46,918 bases of DNA from Malikia sp. (GCF_028687635.1 NZ_JAQTZS010000022.1:1-46918); one strand, 5' to 3'. Shown: positions 16,601 to 26,022, numbered from the stretch's first letter. Numbers and translations are program-made. Notes: generated by a model not told the origin, from the sequence alone.

Positions 16601-18150
16601 GGTCGCGGCTCCGCGAGCCGGCGCACGATCAGCAGGCCGCGCTGCTCGAAGACGACTTCATGCGGATAGGGGAAATCGCCCAGCCGATGCCGCTTGACCA
16701 GTGCCAGTTCGCCGACAGCGGGATCGCGCTGCACGGCTGGGATGCCTCGGTAATAGGCGAAGCTGGGCTGGTGCATGCGCCACTGGACCACGGTCTCAGA
16801 GCGTCCCTGTGCCCACAGTCCGGCCGCCTTGAACGGCCCCTGCAGCGTGTCGGACAGCCAGGGGATGACGGCGCCGACCCACAGCAGCGCGACCGCCAGC
16901 ACGGCCGCGCCAAAGCGTGGGCCGAAGTCGAAGCGGCGCAGCAGCAGCGCCGCCAGGGCCAGCGCGCCAGCCAGCCCGGTCCAGAGTGGCAGCGGGCCGG
17001 CGCCGGGCGCGGTCTCGAACAGGCCACGCACCCAGACATCCTTGACCTGGGGCGCCAGCGCGGGCAGCAGGGTCGGCAGCGCGGCGGCCAGCGCCAGCTG
17101 CAAGGCCAGCACGGTCCAGAGCGCGGCGCGGCCGAAGCGGCCGATCGCCCAGAGCTGGCGCGCCATCAGCAGCGCCAGCGGCGCCACGCCATACAGCATG
17201 TAATGCGGCAGCTTGGTGCCCGAGGCCGAGAACAGCGCGAACACGAAGCCGGCCCACAGCAGCAGGAAGCGTGACAGCGGATCGCGCCACAGCACGCGCG
17301 CCCTTGCCAGCACCGCGATCAGCAGCGGTGACCAGGGCAGCAGCAGCAGCGGCAGTGCGATCAGGTAATAGACGAAGCCGCCGCCATGGCCTTCGAGGGT
17401 GCCGGTGAAGCGCTCGACGTTGTGCTTCAGGAAGAAGCCGTCGATGAAGGCCTGGCCGTGGCGCTGGAGCGCGTAGAGGTACCAGGGCAGGGCTACGATC
17501 AGCGCGATCAGCCAGCCCAGCGGATCCCAGGCCGCGCGCAGCGCGGTGCGGCCCCGGTCGCTGAACAGCGACCACAGCACCAGCGCCCCACCCGGCACCA
17601 CCACCGCGACCGGCCCCTTGGCCAGCAGCCCGAGGCCGCACCAGAAATAGGCCCAGCGCAGCGGCTTGCGCTGGCCGCTTTCGGCGAACCGCCAGAGCGA
17701 GAGCGAGATCGCCACCAGCAGCGCGTTGAGCAGGCCGTCGGCGGTCGAGGCGCGCCCGATCGCCAGCAGGCCCAGGCCGCTGCCGAGCACCAGCGCGGCC
17801 AGCGCACCGGTCTGCTGACCCCAGCGCCGGGTGGCAAAGCGGCCCGCCGCCAGCGTGGCGGCCAGCACGCACAGCGCCGATGGCAGTCGCGTCGCCCATT
17901 CGTTGACGCCAAAGACCGCCATCGACGCCGCCTGCAACCAGTAGACCAGGATCGGCTTGTCGAAGCGGTCGGTGCCGTTGAGGGTGGTGTGGCCCCAGTC
18001 GCCCGAGCTCAGCAGCTCGCGCGTGGCCTCCGAGAAGGCGCCCTCGTCGACGTCGAACAACGGCGCCGCGCCGAGCCGCCACAGGTAAAGCAGCACCAGC
18101 GCGAGCGCCACGGCCCAGAGCCGGGGCGCTGCCCGCTCAGACGGCGGCAT
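16597..18150 (-). CDS. Membrane glycosyltransferase, ArnT-like
   Basis: Second polytopic transferase, 517 residues from the ATG at 18150 (an ATG at 18168 would add six). The first periplasmic loop reads LFDVDEGAFSEATRELLSSG, then TDRFDKPILVYWLQ. That is the ArnT signature (DE..(Y/F).E..RE, then F.KPPL-like). ArnT transfers aminoarabinose to lipid A, but no arn biosynthesis genes (arnA, arnB, arnD) are in the window, while UDP-glucuronate and epimerase genes are. The gene starts inside the 3' end of the GT2 gene and overlaps the next transferase by four bases, a tightly coupled order. The donor is therefore more likely a uronic acid; this is inference. Confidence 0.9.
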   Translation of the reverse strand: MPPSERAAPRLWAVALALVLLYLWRLGAAPLFDVDEGAFSEATRELLSSGDWGHTTLNGTDRFDKPILVYWLQAASMAVFGVNEWATRLPSALCVLAATLAAGRFATRRWGQQTGALAALVLGSGLGLLAIGRASTADGLLNALLVAISLSLWRFAESGQRKPLRWAYFWCGLGLLAKGPVAVVVPGGALVLWSLFSDRGRTALRAAWDPLGWLIALIVALPWYLYALQRHGQAFIDGFFLKHNVERFTGTLEGHGGGFVYYLIALPLLLLPWSPLLIAVLARARVLWRDPLSRFLLLWAGFVFALFSASGTKLPHYMLYGVAPLALLMARQLWAIGRFGRAALWTVLALQLALAAALPTLLPALAPQVKDVWVRGLFETAPGAGPLPLWTGLAGALALAALLLRRFDFGPRFGAAVLAVALLWVGAVIPWLSDTLQGPFKAAGLWAQGRSETVVQWRMHQPSFAYYRGIPAVQRDPAVGELALVKRHRLGDFPYPHEVVFEQRGLLIVRRLAEPRP

Positions 18151-19165
18151 CGGTCTTGCCCTGGCCATGCCAGCCCTCTTGAACAGCGCGCGGGTCGGGT
18201 CGCATCACCTGGTAGGAACGCGCCCCGCTCTGGTCGAAGTAGCTGCGCATCAGGATCTCGGCCAGCACGCCGGTGGTCAGCATCTGCACCCCGGCCAGCA
18301 CCGAGAAGAAGCCCAGCCAGAGCAGCGGCCGGCCGCCGACATCCTGCCCGAGCAGCTTGAGCACGCCGAGATAGGCCAGCATCAGGCCGCCGATCGCGGA
18401 CAGGATCAGGCCGAAGCCGCCGAAGAAATGGCCCGGGCGGGTGCCGAAGCGCAGGAAATAATGCATCGCCAGCAGGTCGACGATGACGCGGAAGGTGCGC
18501 GAGATGCCGTACTTGGACTCGCCCATGCGGCGCGCGTGATGCCGCACCGGCTCCTCGGCCATGCGGCCCGGCGAGGTCACCGTCGCCAGCCAGGCCGGGA
18601 TGAAGCGGTGCATCTCGCCGTAGAGCCGGACCTGGCGCAGCACGTCGCCACGGAAGGCCTTCAGGCTGCAGCCCAGGTCCTTGAATTCCAGTCCCGAGAC
18701 CTTGCGGATCAGCCGGTTGGCGATCATCGAGGGCAGCTTGCGCAGCAGGAAACCGTCCTGGCGCTTCTGGCGCCAGCCCGCGACCATGTCGAGGTCCTCG
18801 GTCAGCAGGCGCGACACCAGCCTGGGGATGTCGCGCGGGTCGTTCTGCAGGTCGCCGTCCATGGTCACGATCACGTCGCCGCGCGCGGTGTCGATGCCGG
18901 CCTGCATCGCGGCGGTCTGGCGGAAGTTGCGGCGCAGCTCGACCACATGGACATGGTTGCCGAGCTCGGCGGCACGCTGGCGCAACTCGCGCGGCGTGCC
19001 GTCGGTGCTGCCGTCGTCGACCACGATCAGCTCCCAGGGTTGCGGGTAGTCCCGCAGCGCCTCCTGCACCGCATCGATCTGCAGCCGGGCGTTGTCTTTT
19101 TCGTTGTACATCGGTACCACCACCGACAGGCGGTGCGGCGGCAGGGGAAAGGTCGGCTCGGACAT
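18137..19165 (-). CDS. Polyprenyl-phosphate glycosyltransferase (GT2, DPM1/ArnC/RgtE-like)
   Basis: Inner-membrane enzyme that would transfer a sugar from a nucleotide donor to a polyprenyl phosphate on the cytoplasmic face. The 342-residue protein has a GT-A domain with VVVPMYNEKDN, VDDGSTDGT and the metal-binding MDGDLQNDP, the family motif GESKYG, and two C-terminal membrane helices (about 235-310). This is the layout of ArnC, GtrB and rhizobial RgtE. The ATG at 19165 begins the conserved region. It follows the flippase-like gene by 19 bases and its end overlaps the ArnT-like gene, consistent with making that enzyme's lipid-linked donor. Confidence 0.92.
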   Translation of the reverse strand: MSEPTFPLPPHRLSVVVPMYNEKDNARLQIDAVQEALRDYPQPWELIVVDDGSTDGTPRELRQRAAELGNHVHVVELRRNFRQTAAMQAGIDTARGDVIVTMDGDLQNDPRDIPRLVSRLLTEDLDMVAGWRQKRQDGFLLRKLPSMIANRLIRKVSGLEFKDLGCSLKAFRGDVLRQVRLYGEMHRFIPAWLATVTSPGRMAEEPVRHHARRMGESKYGISRTFRVIVDLLAMHYFLRFGTRPGHFFGGFGLILSAIGGLMLAYLGVLKLLGQDVGGRPLLWLGFFSVLAGVQMLTTGVLAEILMRSYFDQSGARSYQVMRPDPRAVQEGWHGQGKTDAAV

Positions 19166-19184
19166 GTGGTGATCTTGTTGGGTT

Positions 19185-20120
19185 TCAGGCCGGACCTGGT
19201 CCGGACGGGTGGCGGCGCAGGTCGCGGTGGCTCCAGCCCAGCAGGCGTGCGACGATGGAGGAGCCGACCGTGACGGCCAGCGCCAGCAGGTGCACGACCA
19301 GCGCGGCCAGCGCGATCTCGCTCCAGGGCGCTTCGGCCGCGCTGCGGATGGCGGCGATGACACCGGCCTCGTAGGGGCCGAAGCCGGCTGGCGGCTGTAC
19401 CGGCAGCGCGGCGGCCAGCTCGCCGCCGGTCGCGCCCTTGAGCGCGGCGTCGAAGTCGATCGGCAGCAGGCTCGGCAATGGCCAGCCGATGGCCGCGAGT
19501 TTAACGATCCAGTTCGAGACCGCATAGGCCCAGCTGGCCCAGGCCGGCGGCGGCAGTTGGCGACCGCTCTCGCCGCTGCGGCGCGCGGCGCGCTCCTGCA
19601 CGATGAACCAGACCGCGGGCAGCAGCCAGATCGCCGTCACCAGCATGGCCGCCAGCAGCAGCAGGCGCCAGGGCCAGCCGAAGGGCGCGAAGAGCGCGAG
19701 CGCGAGCACCGCGAGCACCGCCATGTCCTGCAAGCGCAGGCGCAGCAGGCTCAAGCCCGCCTGGCGCAGCGGCACGCCACCCTGGCGGTGCAGCGCCCAG
19801 ACATAGATCGCCTCGCCGCCGCGCATGGGAACGAGCACCACCCAGGCGCTGTGGCGCACCATCAGGCCCCAGGCCTCGCGCCAGCCCATGCGCAGCGGGC
19901 CGCGCCATTCGGCGCGCACCCGGCCGGCGCGCAGCAGGTGGCTGGAGGCCAGCCCCAGCGTCGAGAGCAGCCAGACATGGACCGGTACGCGTGCCCCGGC
20001 CAGCGCCGCCTGCCGCCAGTCGACCTGGCGCAGCATCCAGCCCAGCGCGACGACGGCCGCCAGCGTGACCAGGACGGTGATCCAGAATTTCTTGCCTGAT
20101 GGCTTGTGTTTCTTGCTCAT
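19185..20120 (-). CDS. Flippase-like membrane protein (LPG synthase TM / UPF0104 family)
   Basis: Polytopic membrane protein of 311 residues with about seven hydrophobic segments. It has the RVRAEWRGPLRMGWREAWGLMVRHS segment and the LVPMRGGEA motif typical of the lysylphosphatidylglycerol-synthase transmembrane family, which lacks the synthase domain here. Family members are proposed to flip or export lipid-linked molecules. It lies between PAP2 and GT2 genes of the same strand with short gaps, so a role in moving the polyprenyl-linked sugar across the membrane is plausible but unproven. Confidence 0.8.
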   Translation of the reverse strand: MSKKHKPSGKKFWITVLVTLAAVVALGWMLRQVDWRQAALAGARVPVHVWLLSTLGLASSHLLRAGRVRAEWRGPLRMGWREAWGLMVRHSAWVVLVPMRGGEAIYVWALHRQGGVPLRQAGLSLLRLRLQDMAVLAVLALALFAPFGWPWRLLLLAAMLVTAIWLLPAVWFIVQERAARRSGESGRQLPPPAWASWAYAVSNWIVKLAAIGWPLPSLLPIDFDAALKGATGGELAAALPVQPPAGFGPYEAGVIAAIRSAAEAPWSEIALAALVVHLLALAVTVGSSIVARLLGWSHRDLRRHPSGPGPA

Positions 20121-20148
20121 CGCTGCCTTGTTCAGCTATCAGCCGCCA

Positions 20149-20973
20149 TCAGCCGCGGGCGCGGCGTTGACCCAGCCAGGTCGCCAGCCGCCAGCCGGCG
20201 CTGGCCAGCGCGGCCAGACCGAGCGCCCATTGCAGCGCTTCCGCCTGGGGGTAACCTTCGCGGGCCGTGAAGGCGGCCAGCGCGCCGAGCAGCTCGACCG
20301 CCAGCGCAACCCAGACCGACATCCAGATGCCCTGGCGCAGCCAGCGGGATTGCAGCTGCCAGCCCAGCGCGGCGACCGCGACCCCGAGGCCGGCGCCGAC
20401 CAGGATGTCGGCCGGCCAGTGCGCGCCGACCGCGACGCGCGAGAGCGCCATCAGCGCGCCCAGCGCCCAGGCCAGCGCCCGCAGCCAGAGCGGCCTGCCG
20501 TCGCGGCGCAGCAGGCAGACCCAGAGCGTCGCGATGCTGAACGCGGCCAGCGCGTGGCCCGACGGCATGGCGGGGCTGTTGAGCACCGGGCTGCCGATGA
20601 AATGCAGCGCGCCCTCGGGCAGCACCAGCCCCGGGCGTGGCTGCGCGAACCACAGCTTGAGCGCCTGCGCCAGTCCGCCGCCGAGCAGGAAGGCCAGCAG
20701 CACGGCACGGCCGCCTTCGACCCCGCGGTCGGCCACGCTGACCAGGATCAAGGCCGACCAGCCGAAGGCCAGCAGCGTCAGCCCGGCCCAGACGCCATCG
20801 GGCAGCAGTCCCAGGCCGTTGCCCCACAGCATGGCGGCCTGGTTCCAGGGCGAGCCGTGCAGCAGCGCGCCGGCCACGATCAGTGCCAGCGCCACCAGCC
20901 ACCAGCGACGGGGGATGGCCTGCGGCGCCTGGCCAGGGCAAGCGCTGGGCGCCGGTTTCGAGGGAGCGGGCAT
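20149..20973 (-). CDS. PAP2-family membrane phosphatase (second)
   Basis: Membrane phosphatase of 274 residues with all three PAP2 signatures in consensus form: KLWFAQPRP, PSGH (in NSPAMPSGHALAAF) and SRVAVGAHWPADI. About six transmembrane segments are apparent. It could dephosphorylate undecaprenyl diphosphate, phosphatidylglycerophosphate or lipid A. It stands second in the run after ugd, with a 73-base gap upstream and 28 bases before the flippase-like gene. Two PAP2 genes in one glycolipid cluster recall organisms that use separate LpxE and LpxF phosphatases. The individual assignment is not resolvable from sequence reading alone. Confidence 0.88.
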   Translation of the reverse strand: MPAPSKPAPSACPGQAPQAIPRRWWLVALALIVAGALLHGSPWNQAAMLWGNGLGLLPDGVWAGLTLLAFGWSALILVSVADRGVEGGRAVLLAFLLGGGLAQALKLWFAQPRPGLVLPEGALHFIGSPVLNSPAMPSGHALAAFSIATLWVCLLRRDGRPLWLRALAWALGALMALSRVAVGAHWPADILVGAGLGVAVAALGWQLQSRWLRQGIWMSVWVALAVELLGALAAFTAREGYPQAEALQWALGLAALASAGWRLATWLGQRRARG

Positions 20974-21046
20974 GGCAAGGCGGGCCGGAAAACGAGGGGA
21001 ACCGATTTTATCCCCTGCCAGCTGTATCAGTTTGGGGCGGATCGCC

Positions 21047-22213
21047 TCAGTCGCTGCCGAACAGATCGCGCGTGTAGACCTTCTGGCTCACGTCGGCGAG
21101 ATCGGCGGTCTGGCGGTTCGCGACGATGACGTCGCACTGCTGCTTGAAACTTGCCAGGTCGCGCATGATCTCGGAGCCGAAGAAGTCGTCGGCTTCCAGT
21201 ACCGGCTCGTACACCACCACCTTGACGCCCTTGGCCTTGAGTCGCTTCATCACGCCCTGCACGCTGCTGGCGCGGAAGTTGTCGCTGCCGGCCTTCATGA
21301 CCAGGCGATAGACGCCCACCACCTTCGGGCGGCGGCGCAGGATGTCATCGGCGATGAAGTCCTTGCGCGTGCTGTTGGCGCTCACGATGGCGCTGATCAG
21401 CGTCTGCGGCACGTCCTGGTAGTTGGCCAGCAGCTGCTTGGTGTCCTTGGGCAGGCAGTAGCCGCCGTAGCCGAAGCTCGGGTTGTTGTAGTGCGCGCCG
21501 ATGCGCGGGTCCAGGCAGACGCCGTCGATGATCTGGCGCGTGTCCAGGCCGTGGCTGGCGGCGTAGCTGTCGAGCTCGTTGAAATAGGCCACGCGCAGCG
21601 CGAGGTAGGTGTTGGCGAACAGCTTGATCGCCTCGGCCTCGGTGCTGCCGGTGAACAGCACCGGCACGTCGGGCTTGAGGGCGGCGGCCTGCAGCAGGCC
21701 GGCGAAGACGCGCGCGCGCTCGGACTCCTCGCCCACCACGATCCGGCTCGGATACAGGTTGTCGTGCAGCGCCTTGCCCTCGCGCAGGAACTCGGGGCTG
21801 AAGATCAGCTTGTCCGTGCCGTACCGGGCGCGCGCCTTTTCGGTGAAGCCGACCGGAATGGTCGACTTGATCACCATCACCGCGTCCGGGTTGATCGCGA
21901 TCACGTCGCGGATCACGGCCTCGACCGATCCGGTGTTGAAGTAGTTGGTCGCCGGGTCGTAGTCGGTCGGGGTCGCGATGATGACGTAGTCGGCGCCCTG
22001 GTAGGCCTCGCGCTTGTCGAGCGTGGCGCGCAGATTGAGCGGCTTGGTCGCGAGGTAATGCTCGATGTCGGCGTCCTCGATGGTGGACTGGCGGGCGTTG
22101 AGCAGCTCGACCTTGGCCGGGATGATGTCGAGCGCGACGACCTCGTGCTGCTGCGCGAGCAGCACGGCATTGGACAGACCGACGTAGCCGGTGCCGGCGA
22201 TGGCGATTTTCAT
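21047..22213 (-). CDS. ugd: UDP-glucose 6-dehydrogenase
   Basis: NAD-dependent cytosolic enzyme that oxidises UDP-glucose to UDP-glucuronate. The 388-residue protein has the N-terminal Rossmann GTGYVGLS (residues 7-14), the [10 protein letters not shown] segment, SPEFLREG, and the catalytic cysteine Cys253 in [15 protein letters not shown]. The ATG at 22213 has AGAAGGA about seven bases upstream. It is the first gene of the minus-strand envelope cluster and is divergent from argS. Its product is the precursor for the epimerase at the far end of the run. Confidence 0.95.
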   Translation of the reverse strand: MKIAIAGTGYVGLSNAVLLAQQHEVVALDIIPAKVELLNARQSTIEDADIEHYLATKPLNLRATLDKREAYQGADYVIIATPTDYDPATNYFNTGSVEAVIRDVIAINPDAVMVIKSTIPVGFTEKARARYGTDKLIFSPEFLREGKALHDNLYPSRIVVGEESERARVFAGLLQAAALKPDVPVLFTGSTEAEAIKLFANTYLALRVAYFNELDSYAASHGLDTRQIIDGVCLDPRIGAHYNNPSFGYGGYCLPKDTKQLLANYQDVPQTLISAIVSANSTRKDFIADDILRRRPKVVGVYRLVMKAGSDNFRASSVQGVMKRLKAKGVKVVVYEPVLEADDFFGSEIMRDLASFKQQCDVIVANRQTADLADVSQKVYTRDLFGSD

Positions 22214-22282
22214 GGGGATCCTTCTGGAGGCGTGGCGATGGGCCTTGAAACCGTAACTGTAAGGTCAGGGCGGTGGCAACCG

Positions 22283-22288
22283 TAGAAT
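22283..22288 (+). promoter_or_regulatory. argS: Candidate -10 element of argS, unusually close to the start
   Basis: TAGAAT lies eight bases before the argS ATG at 22297. Transcription would begin within a few bases of the start codon, so the mRNA could be leaderless or nearly so. No Shine-Dalgarno sequence is seen. No good -35 hexamer is visible. Confidence 0.4.
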
Positions 22289-22296
22289 CCTGCTCC

Positions 22297-23970
22297 ATGC
22301 TCACCGTCAAAAACGAACTGCTCGCCGCCCTGGCCGCCGAGCTGGAACAACTCTCCCCCGGCGCCGGCGCGAAAGCCGCTTTTGAAAACCCGAAAGTGGC
22401 CGCGCACGGCGACTATGCCTGCACCGCCGCGATGCAGCTGGCCAAGGCGCTCAAGTCCAACCCGCGTCAGCTCGCGCAGCAGTTGGTCGATGCCCTGCTG
22501 GCCACCGCCCCCTACCAGCAGTGGGTGGATGCGCTCGAGATCGCCGGTCCGGGCTTCATCAACGTCAAGCTGAAAGCCGCCGCCAAGCAGCAGGTGGTGC
22601 GCGAGGTGCTCGAAGCGGGTGCCGCCTTTGGCCGGCGAGCCGCGCGCGACGAGCGCGTGCTGGTCGAGTTCGTCTCGGCCAACCCGACCGGCCCGCTGCA
22701 TGTCGGCCATGGCCGCCAGGCCGCGCTGGGCGACGCGATCTGCAACCTGTTCCAGACCCAGGGCTGGAACGTGCACCGCGAGTTCTATTACAACGACGCC
22801 GGCGTGCAGATCCAGACCCTGGCCAACTCGACCCAGCTGCGCGCCCGCGGCTTCAAGCCCGGTGACGCCGAATGGCCGGATGCCGCCTACAACGGCGACT
22901 ACATCCAGGACATCGCCGACGACTTCCTGGCCAGGAAGACCGTCAAGGCCGACGACCGCGAGTTCACCGCCAGCGGCGATGTCGAGGACCTCGACGGCAT
23001 CCGCCAGTTCGCGGTCGCCTACCTGCGCCACGAGCAGGATCTCGACCTGAAGGCGTTCGAGGTCAAGTTCGACCATTACTACCTGGAATCCAGCCTCTAC
23101 ACCAGCGGCAAGGTGGAGGCCGCCGTGCAAAAGCTGCAGGCCGCCGGCAAGACCTACGAGCAGGACGGCGCGCTCTGGCTGCGCTCGACCGATTACGGCG
23201 ACGACAAGGACCGCGTGATGCGCAAGTCCGACGGCGGCTACACCTACTTCGTGCCCGACGTCGCCTACCACATCACCAAGTTCGAGCGCGGCTTCGGCAA
23301 GGTGATCAACATCCAGGGCACCGACCACCACGGCACCATCGCGCGCGTGCGCGCCGGCCTGCAGGCGGCCAATGTCGGCATCCCCGAGGGCTATCCCGAC
23401 TATGTGCTGCACACCATGGTGCGCGTGGTCAAGGGCGGCGAGGAGGTCAAGATCTCCAAGCGCGCCGGCAGCTATGTCACGCTGCGCGACCTGATCGAGT
23501 GGACCAGCAAGGACGCGGTGCGCTTCTTCCTGCTGAGCCGCAAGCCCGATACCGAATACACCTTCGACGTCGACCTCGCGATCCAGCAGAACAACGACAA
23601 CCCGGTGTTCTACGTGCAGTACGCCCACGCGCGCATCTGCTCGGTGCTGGCGGCCTGGGGTGGCGATGTCGCGACCCTCAAGGACGTCGACCTGTCCGCG
23701 CTGGAAGGTCCGCAGGCCCAGGCGCTGATGCTGCAGCTGGCCAAGTACCCCGAGATGCTGAGCGCCGCCGCGCAGGACTTCGCGCCGCACGACGTGACCT
23801 TCTACCTGCGCGAGCTCGCGTCGAGCTACCACAGCTACTACGACGCCGAGCGCATCCTGGTCGATGACGAGGCGGTCAAACGGGCCCGTCTCGCCCTGGT
23901 GGCAGCAACGGCGCAGGTGTTGCACAATGGACTGGCCGTGCTCGGTGTCAGCGCGCCACGGAAAATGTAA
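22297..23970 (+). CDS. argS: Arginyl-tRNA synthetase
   Basis: Class I aminoacyl-tRNA synthetase, 557 residues, cytosolic. It has the N-terminal Add-1 domain characteristic of ArgRS, the HIGH-type signature as [10 protein letters not shown] (after FVSANPT), a KMSKS-type loop read as [15 protein letters not shown], and the C-terminal anticodon-binding DALR domain ending in [12 protein letters not shown]. The ATG at 22297 matches the conserved [12 protein letters not shown] start. It is divergent from ugd and is followed within four bases by the SPOR-domain gene. Confidence 0.97.
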   Translation: MLTVKNELLAALAAELEQLSPGAGAKAAFENPKVAAHGDYACTAAMQLAKALKSNPRQLAQQLVDALLATAPYQQWVDALEIAGPGFINVKLKAAAKQQVVREVLEAGAAFGRRAARDERVLVEFVSANPTGPLHVGHGRQAALGDAICNLFQTQGWNVHREFYYNDAGVQIQTLANSTQLRARGFKPGDAEWPDAAYNGDYIQDIADDFLARKTVKADDREFTASGDVEDLDGIRQFAVAYLRHEQDLDLKAFEVKFDHYYLESSLYTSGKVEAAVQKLQAAGKTYEQDGALWLRSTDYGDDKDRVMRKSDGGYTYFVPDVAYHITKFERGFGKVINIQGTDHHGTIARVRAGLQAANVGIPEGYPDYVLHTMVRVVKGGEEVKISKRAGSYVTLRDLIEWTSKDAVRFFLLSRKPDTEYTFDVDLAIQQNNDNPVFYVQYAHARICSVLAAWGGDVATLKDVDLSALEGPQAQALMLQLAKYPEMLSAAAQDFAPHDVTFYLRELASSYHSYYDAERILVDDEAVKRARLALVAATAQVLHNGLAVLGVSAPRKM

Positions 23971-23973
23971 ATC

Positions 23974-24606
23974 ATGAAAAAGCACAGGGGGGGAACCCTG
24001 CTCGGATTCGTCCTGGGTCTGCTGGTCGGTCTCGGGGCCGCGCTCGCGGTCGCGGTCTATGTCTACAAGGGGCAGGACACGCTGGTCAAGTATGTCCCGC
24101 CGCCCGGCGCCGTGCAGGACGCGAAGGAGCAGGAGCGCAACCGGGACTGGAACCCGAACGCGGGCCTGGCGAGCAAGAGCGTGCCCCAGCCCAAGCCGAT
24201 CGAGGCTACCGCCACGCCCGCACCGGCATCCGTACCTGCATCGGCTCCCGTTTCCGTCGTCGAACCTGGCAAGTCGGCGCCGGTCGCCAAGCCCCAGGCC
24301 AAGGATTCGCTTGGCGAGCTGATCGAGTCCCGCGTCGAGGCCAATGCCGCGAACGCGGCCAAGACCGATTCCTTCATCTATTTCCTGCAGGCTGGTGCCT
24401 TCCGCGCCCCCGAGGAGGCCGAGTCCCAGCGCGCCAAGCTCGCGATGCAGGGCTTCGACTTCAAGGTCAGCGAGCGCGAGCAGGCCGGCCGGCTGGTCTA
24501 CCGCCTGCGCCTCGGGCCCTTCCGCAGCAAGGCCGAGGTCGATCAGGCGCAGGAGCGCCTCGTGGACCATGGCGTCGAGGTCACGCTGGTGCGCAGCCAG
24601 CGCTGA
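23974..24606 (+). CDS. SPOR-domain membrane protein (FtsN-like)
   Basis: Bitopic inner-membrane protein of 210 residues: a short cytoplasmic N-terminus, one membrane helix at about 8-30, a Pro/Ala-rich linker, and a C-terminal SPOR domain at about 130-208 (FIYFLQAGAFRAPEEAES..., LVYRLRLGPFRSKAEVD). SPOR domains bind denuded peptidoglycan at the division septum, so a cell-division role like that of FtsN is likely. It starts three bases after argS, an arrangement common in Burkholderiales, and precedes dsbA. Confidence 0.9.
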   Translation: MKKHRGGTLLGFVLGLLVGLGAALAVAVYVYKGQDTLVKYVPPPGAVQDAKEQERNRDWNPNAGLASKSVPQPKPIEATATPAPASVPASAPVSVVEPGKSAPVAKPQAKDSLGELIESRVEANAANAAKTDSFIYFLQAGAFRAPEEAESQRAKLAMQGFDFKVSEREQAGRLVYRLRLGPFRSKAEVDQAQERLVDHGVEVTLVRSQR

Positions 24607-24633
24607 ATTCCCCACCGGATCAGGAGTCTTACC

Positions 24634-25269
24634 GTGATACCACGTCGATCATTCAACCGCACCCTGCTGGCGGGCTCTGTCCTGGCCGGTACCGGCCTGC
24701 TGGGTCTGCCCGCCCGGGCGCAGTCCGCTTTCAAGGAGGGCAAGGACTTCCAGCGCCTCAAGCAGCCCGTGGCCGTCGATGCCCCGGCCGGCCAGGTCGA
24801 GGTGCTGGAGTTCTTCTCCTACGGCTGCATCCACTGCTTCCAGTTCGAGCCCCTGGTCAAGGCCTGGCTCAAGCAGAAGCCGGCCCATGTGGCGTTCCGG
24901 CGCGTGCCGGTGTTCGCCGAGCCACTGCAGCGCGCCTACTATGCGCTCGAGGCCATGGGCCAGCTGGAGGCGGCGCACGACAAGCTGTTCGCGCTGTTCT
25001 TCACCGACTCGGTGCGACCGGCCAGCAACAAGCCCGAGGCGGTGGCCGACTGGGTGGCCAAGGCCGGCGTCGACCGCGTCAAGTTCCTGCAGGCCTACCA
25101 GTCCTTCGGCGTCGCCGGCAAGGTCAGGCGCGCCACCCAGCTGGCCGACCTGTACCAGGTCGAGGGCACGCCGGCGGTCGGCGTCGCCGGTCGCTTCCTG
25201 GTGCCGGGACAGGCCGAGCGCACGCTGCCGATCGTCAATGCGCTGATCGCCGAAGTCCGCAAGGGCTGA
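24634..25269 (+). CDS. dsbA: Thiol:disulfide interchange protein DsbA
   Basis: Periplasmic oxidase that introduces disulfide bonds. The 211-residue protein has a Tat-like or Sec signal (RRSFNRTLLAGSVLAGTGLLGL, cleavage after ARA near residue 29), a thioredoxin fold with the helical insert, and the cis-proline loop in VEGTPAVG. The active site reads C65-I-H-C68, whereas the classical DsbA site is CPHC. The start is GTG with AGGAG at 24621-24625. A factor-independent terminator follows at 25293-25315. The LptD encoded in the same window has two cysteines and would be a natural client. Confidence 0.94.
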   Translation: MIPRRSFNRTLLAGSVLAGTGLLGLPARAQSAFKEGKDFQRLKQPVAVDAPAGQVEVLEFFSYGCIHCFQFEPLVKAWLKQKPAHVAFRRVPVFAEPLQRAYYALEAMGQLEAAHDKLFALFFTDSVRPASNKPEAVADWVAKAGVDRVKFLQAYQSFGVAGKVRRATQLADLYQVEGTPAVGVAGRFLVPGQAERTLPIVNALIAEVRKG

Positions 25270-25292
25270 GGCGGGGGAGTCTGACACTCGGG

Positions 25293-25315
25293 GCCTGCCG
25301 TCGCGCAGGCTTTTT
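25293..25315 (+). terminator. Rho-independent terminator after dsbA
   Basis: GCCTGC (25293-25298) pairs with GCAGGC (25305-25310) over a six-base loop and is followed by TTTTT. It closes the argS-SPOR-dsbA unit before the lptA promoter. Confidence 0.75.
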
Positions 25316-25348
25316 CGTGTCTGTTTCACGCCAGAGCGCTTGCGGCGC

Positions 25349-25377
25349 GTGACGGGATCGCACCCTGTCGCTACAAT
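25349..25377 (+). promoter_or_regulatory. Candidate sigma70 promoter of lptA-lptB-rpoN
   Basis: GTGACG (25349-25354) and TACAAT (25372-25377) are 17 bases apart, about 28 bases upstream of the lptA ATG. The -10 is strong and the -35 matches at four of six positions. Confidence 0.5.
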
Positions 25378-25405
25378 GAATGCAAGTTTCGTGCCGCTTT
25401 TGACC

Positions 25406-26022
25406 ATGCCCCAGACCTCATTCCCACGCCCTCTGCTGACCGCCCTGCTGGCGCTGGTCTGTGCCTGCGGCGCGCCCGCCGCGCTGGCCGAGCGCGCCGA
25501 CCGTGAAAAGCCCATGAACGCCGAGGCCGATGCGCTGCGCTACGACGATGCGCGCCAGACCAGCGTCTTCAGCGGCCGGGTCGTGATCACCAAGGGCACG
25601 ATCCAGATTCGCGGCGCCCAGGTCGAGGTCAGGCAGGACCCGCAGGGTCACCAGTTCGGCCTCGTGCTGGCCGGCCCCGGCCAGCCGGCCAGCTACCGCC
25701 AGAAGCGCGACAACGTCGACGAGCATATCGAGGGCGAGGCGCAGCGGATCGAATATGACGGCCGCGCCGACCAGGTCAAGTTCATCGGCCAGGCGGTGCT
25801 GCGCCGCTACCGGGGCACGACCTTGAGCGACGAGACCGCTGGCGCCGTGATCGTCTACGACAACCAGACCGAGGTGTTCCGCGTCGATGGCGGGCCGGCG
25901 AGCGCATCCGCCAGCAACCCCTCGGGCCGAGTGCGCGCGACCCTCGCGCCCAGGTCGCAGGTCCAGGAGCAACCGGCCAAGCCCGTGCCCCTGCAGCCCA
26001 GCACCGGCTTGAGGAGCAAGCC

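Noticed and set aside
16597-18150. True ArnT (aminoarabinose transferase)
   Set aside because: The ArnT-type motif is present, but none of arnA, arnB or arnD is in the window, and the linked sugar enzymes point to uronic acids.
22210-24615. 801-residue minus-strand open frame opposite argS and the SPOR gene
   Set aside because: It is an antisense artefact of high third-position GC; argS, with all motifs, is on the plus strand.
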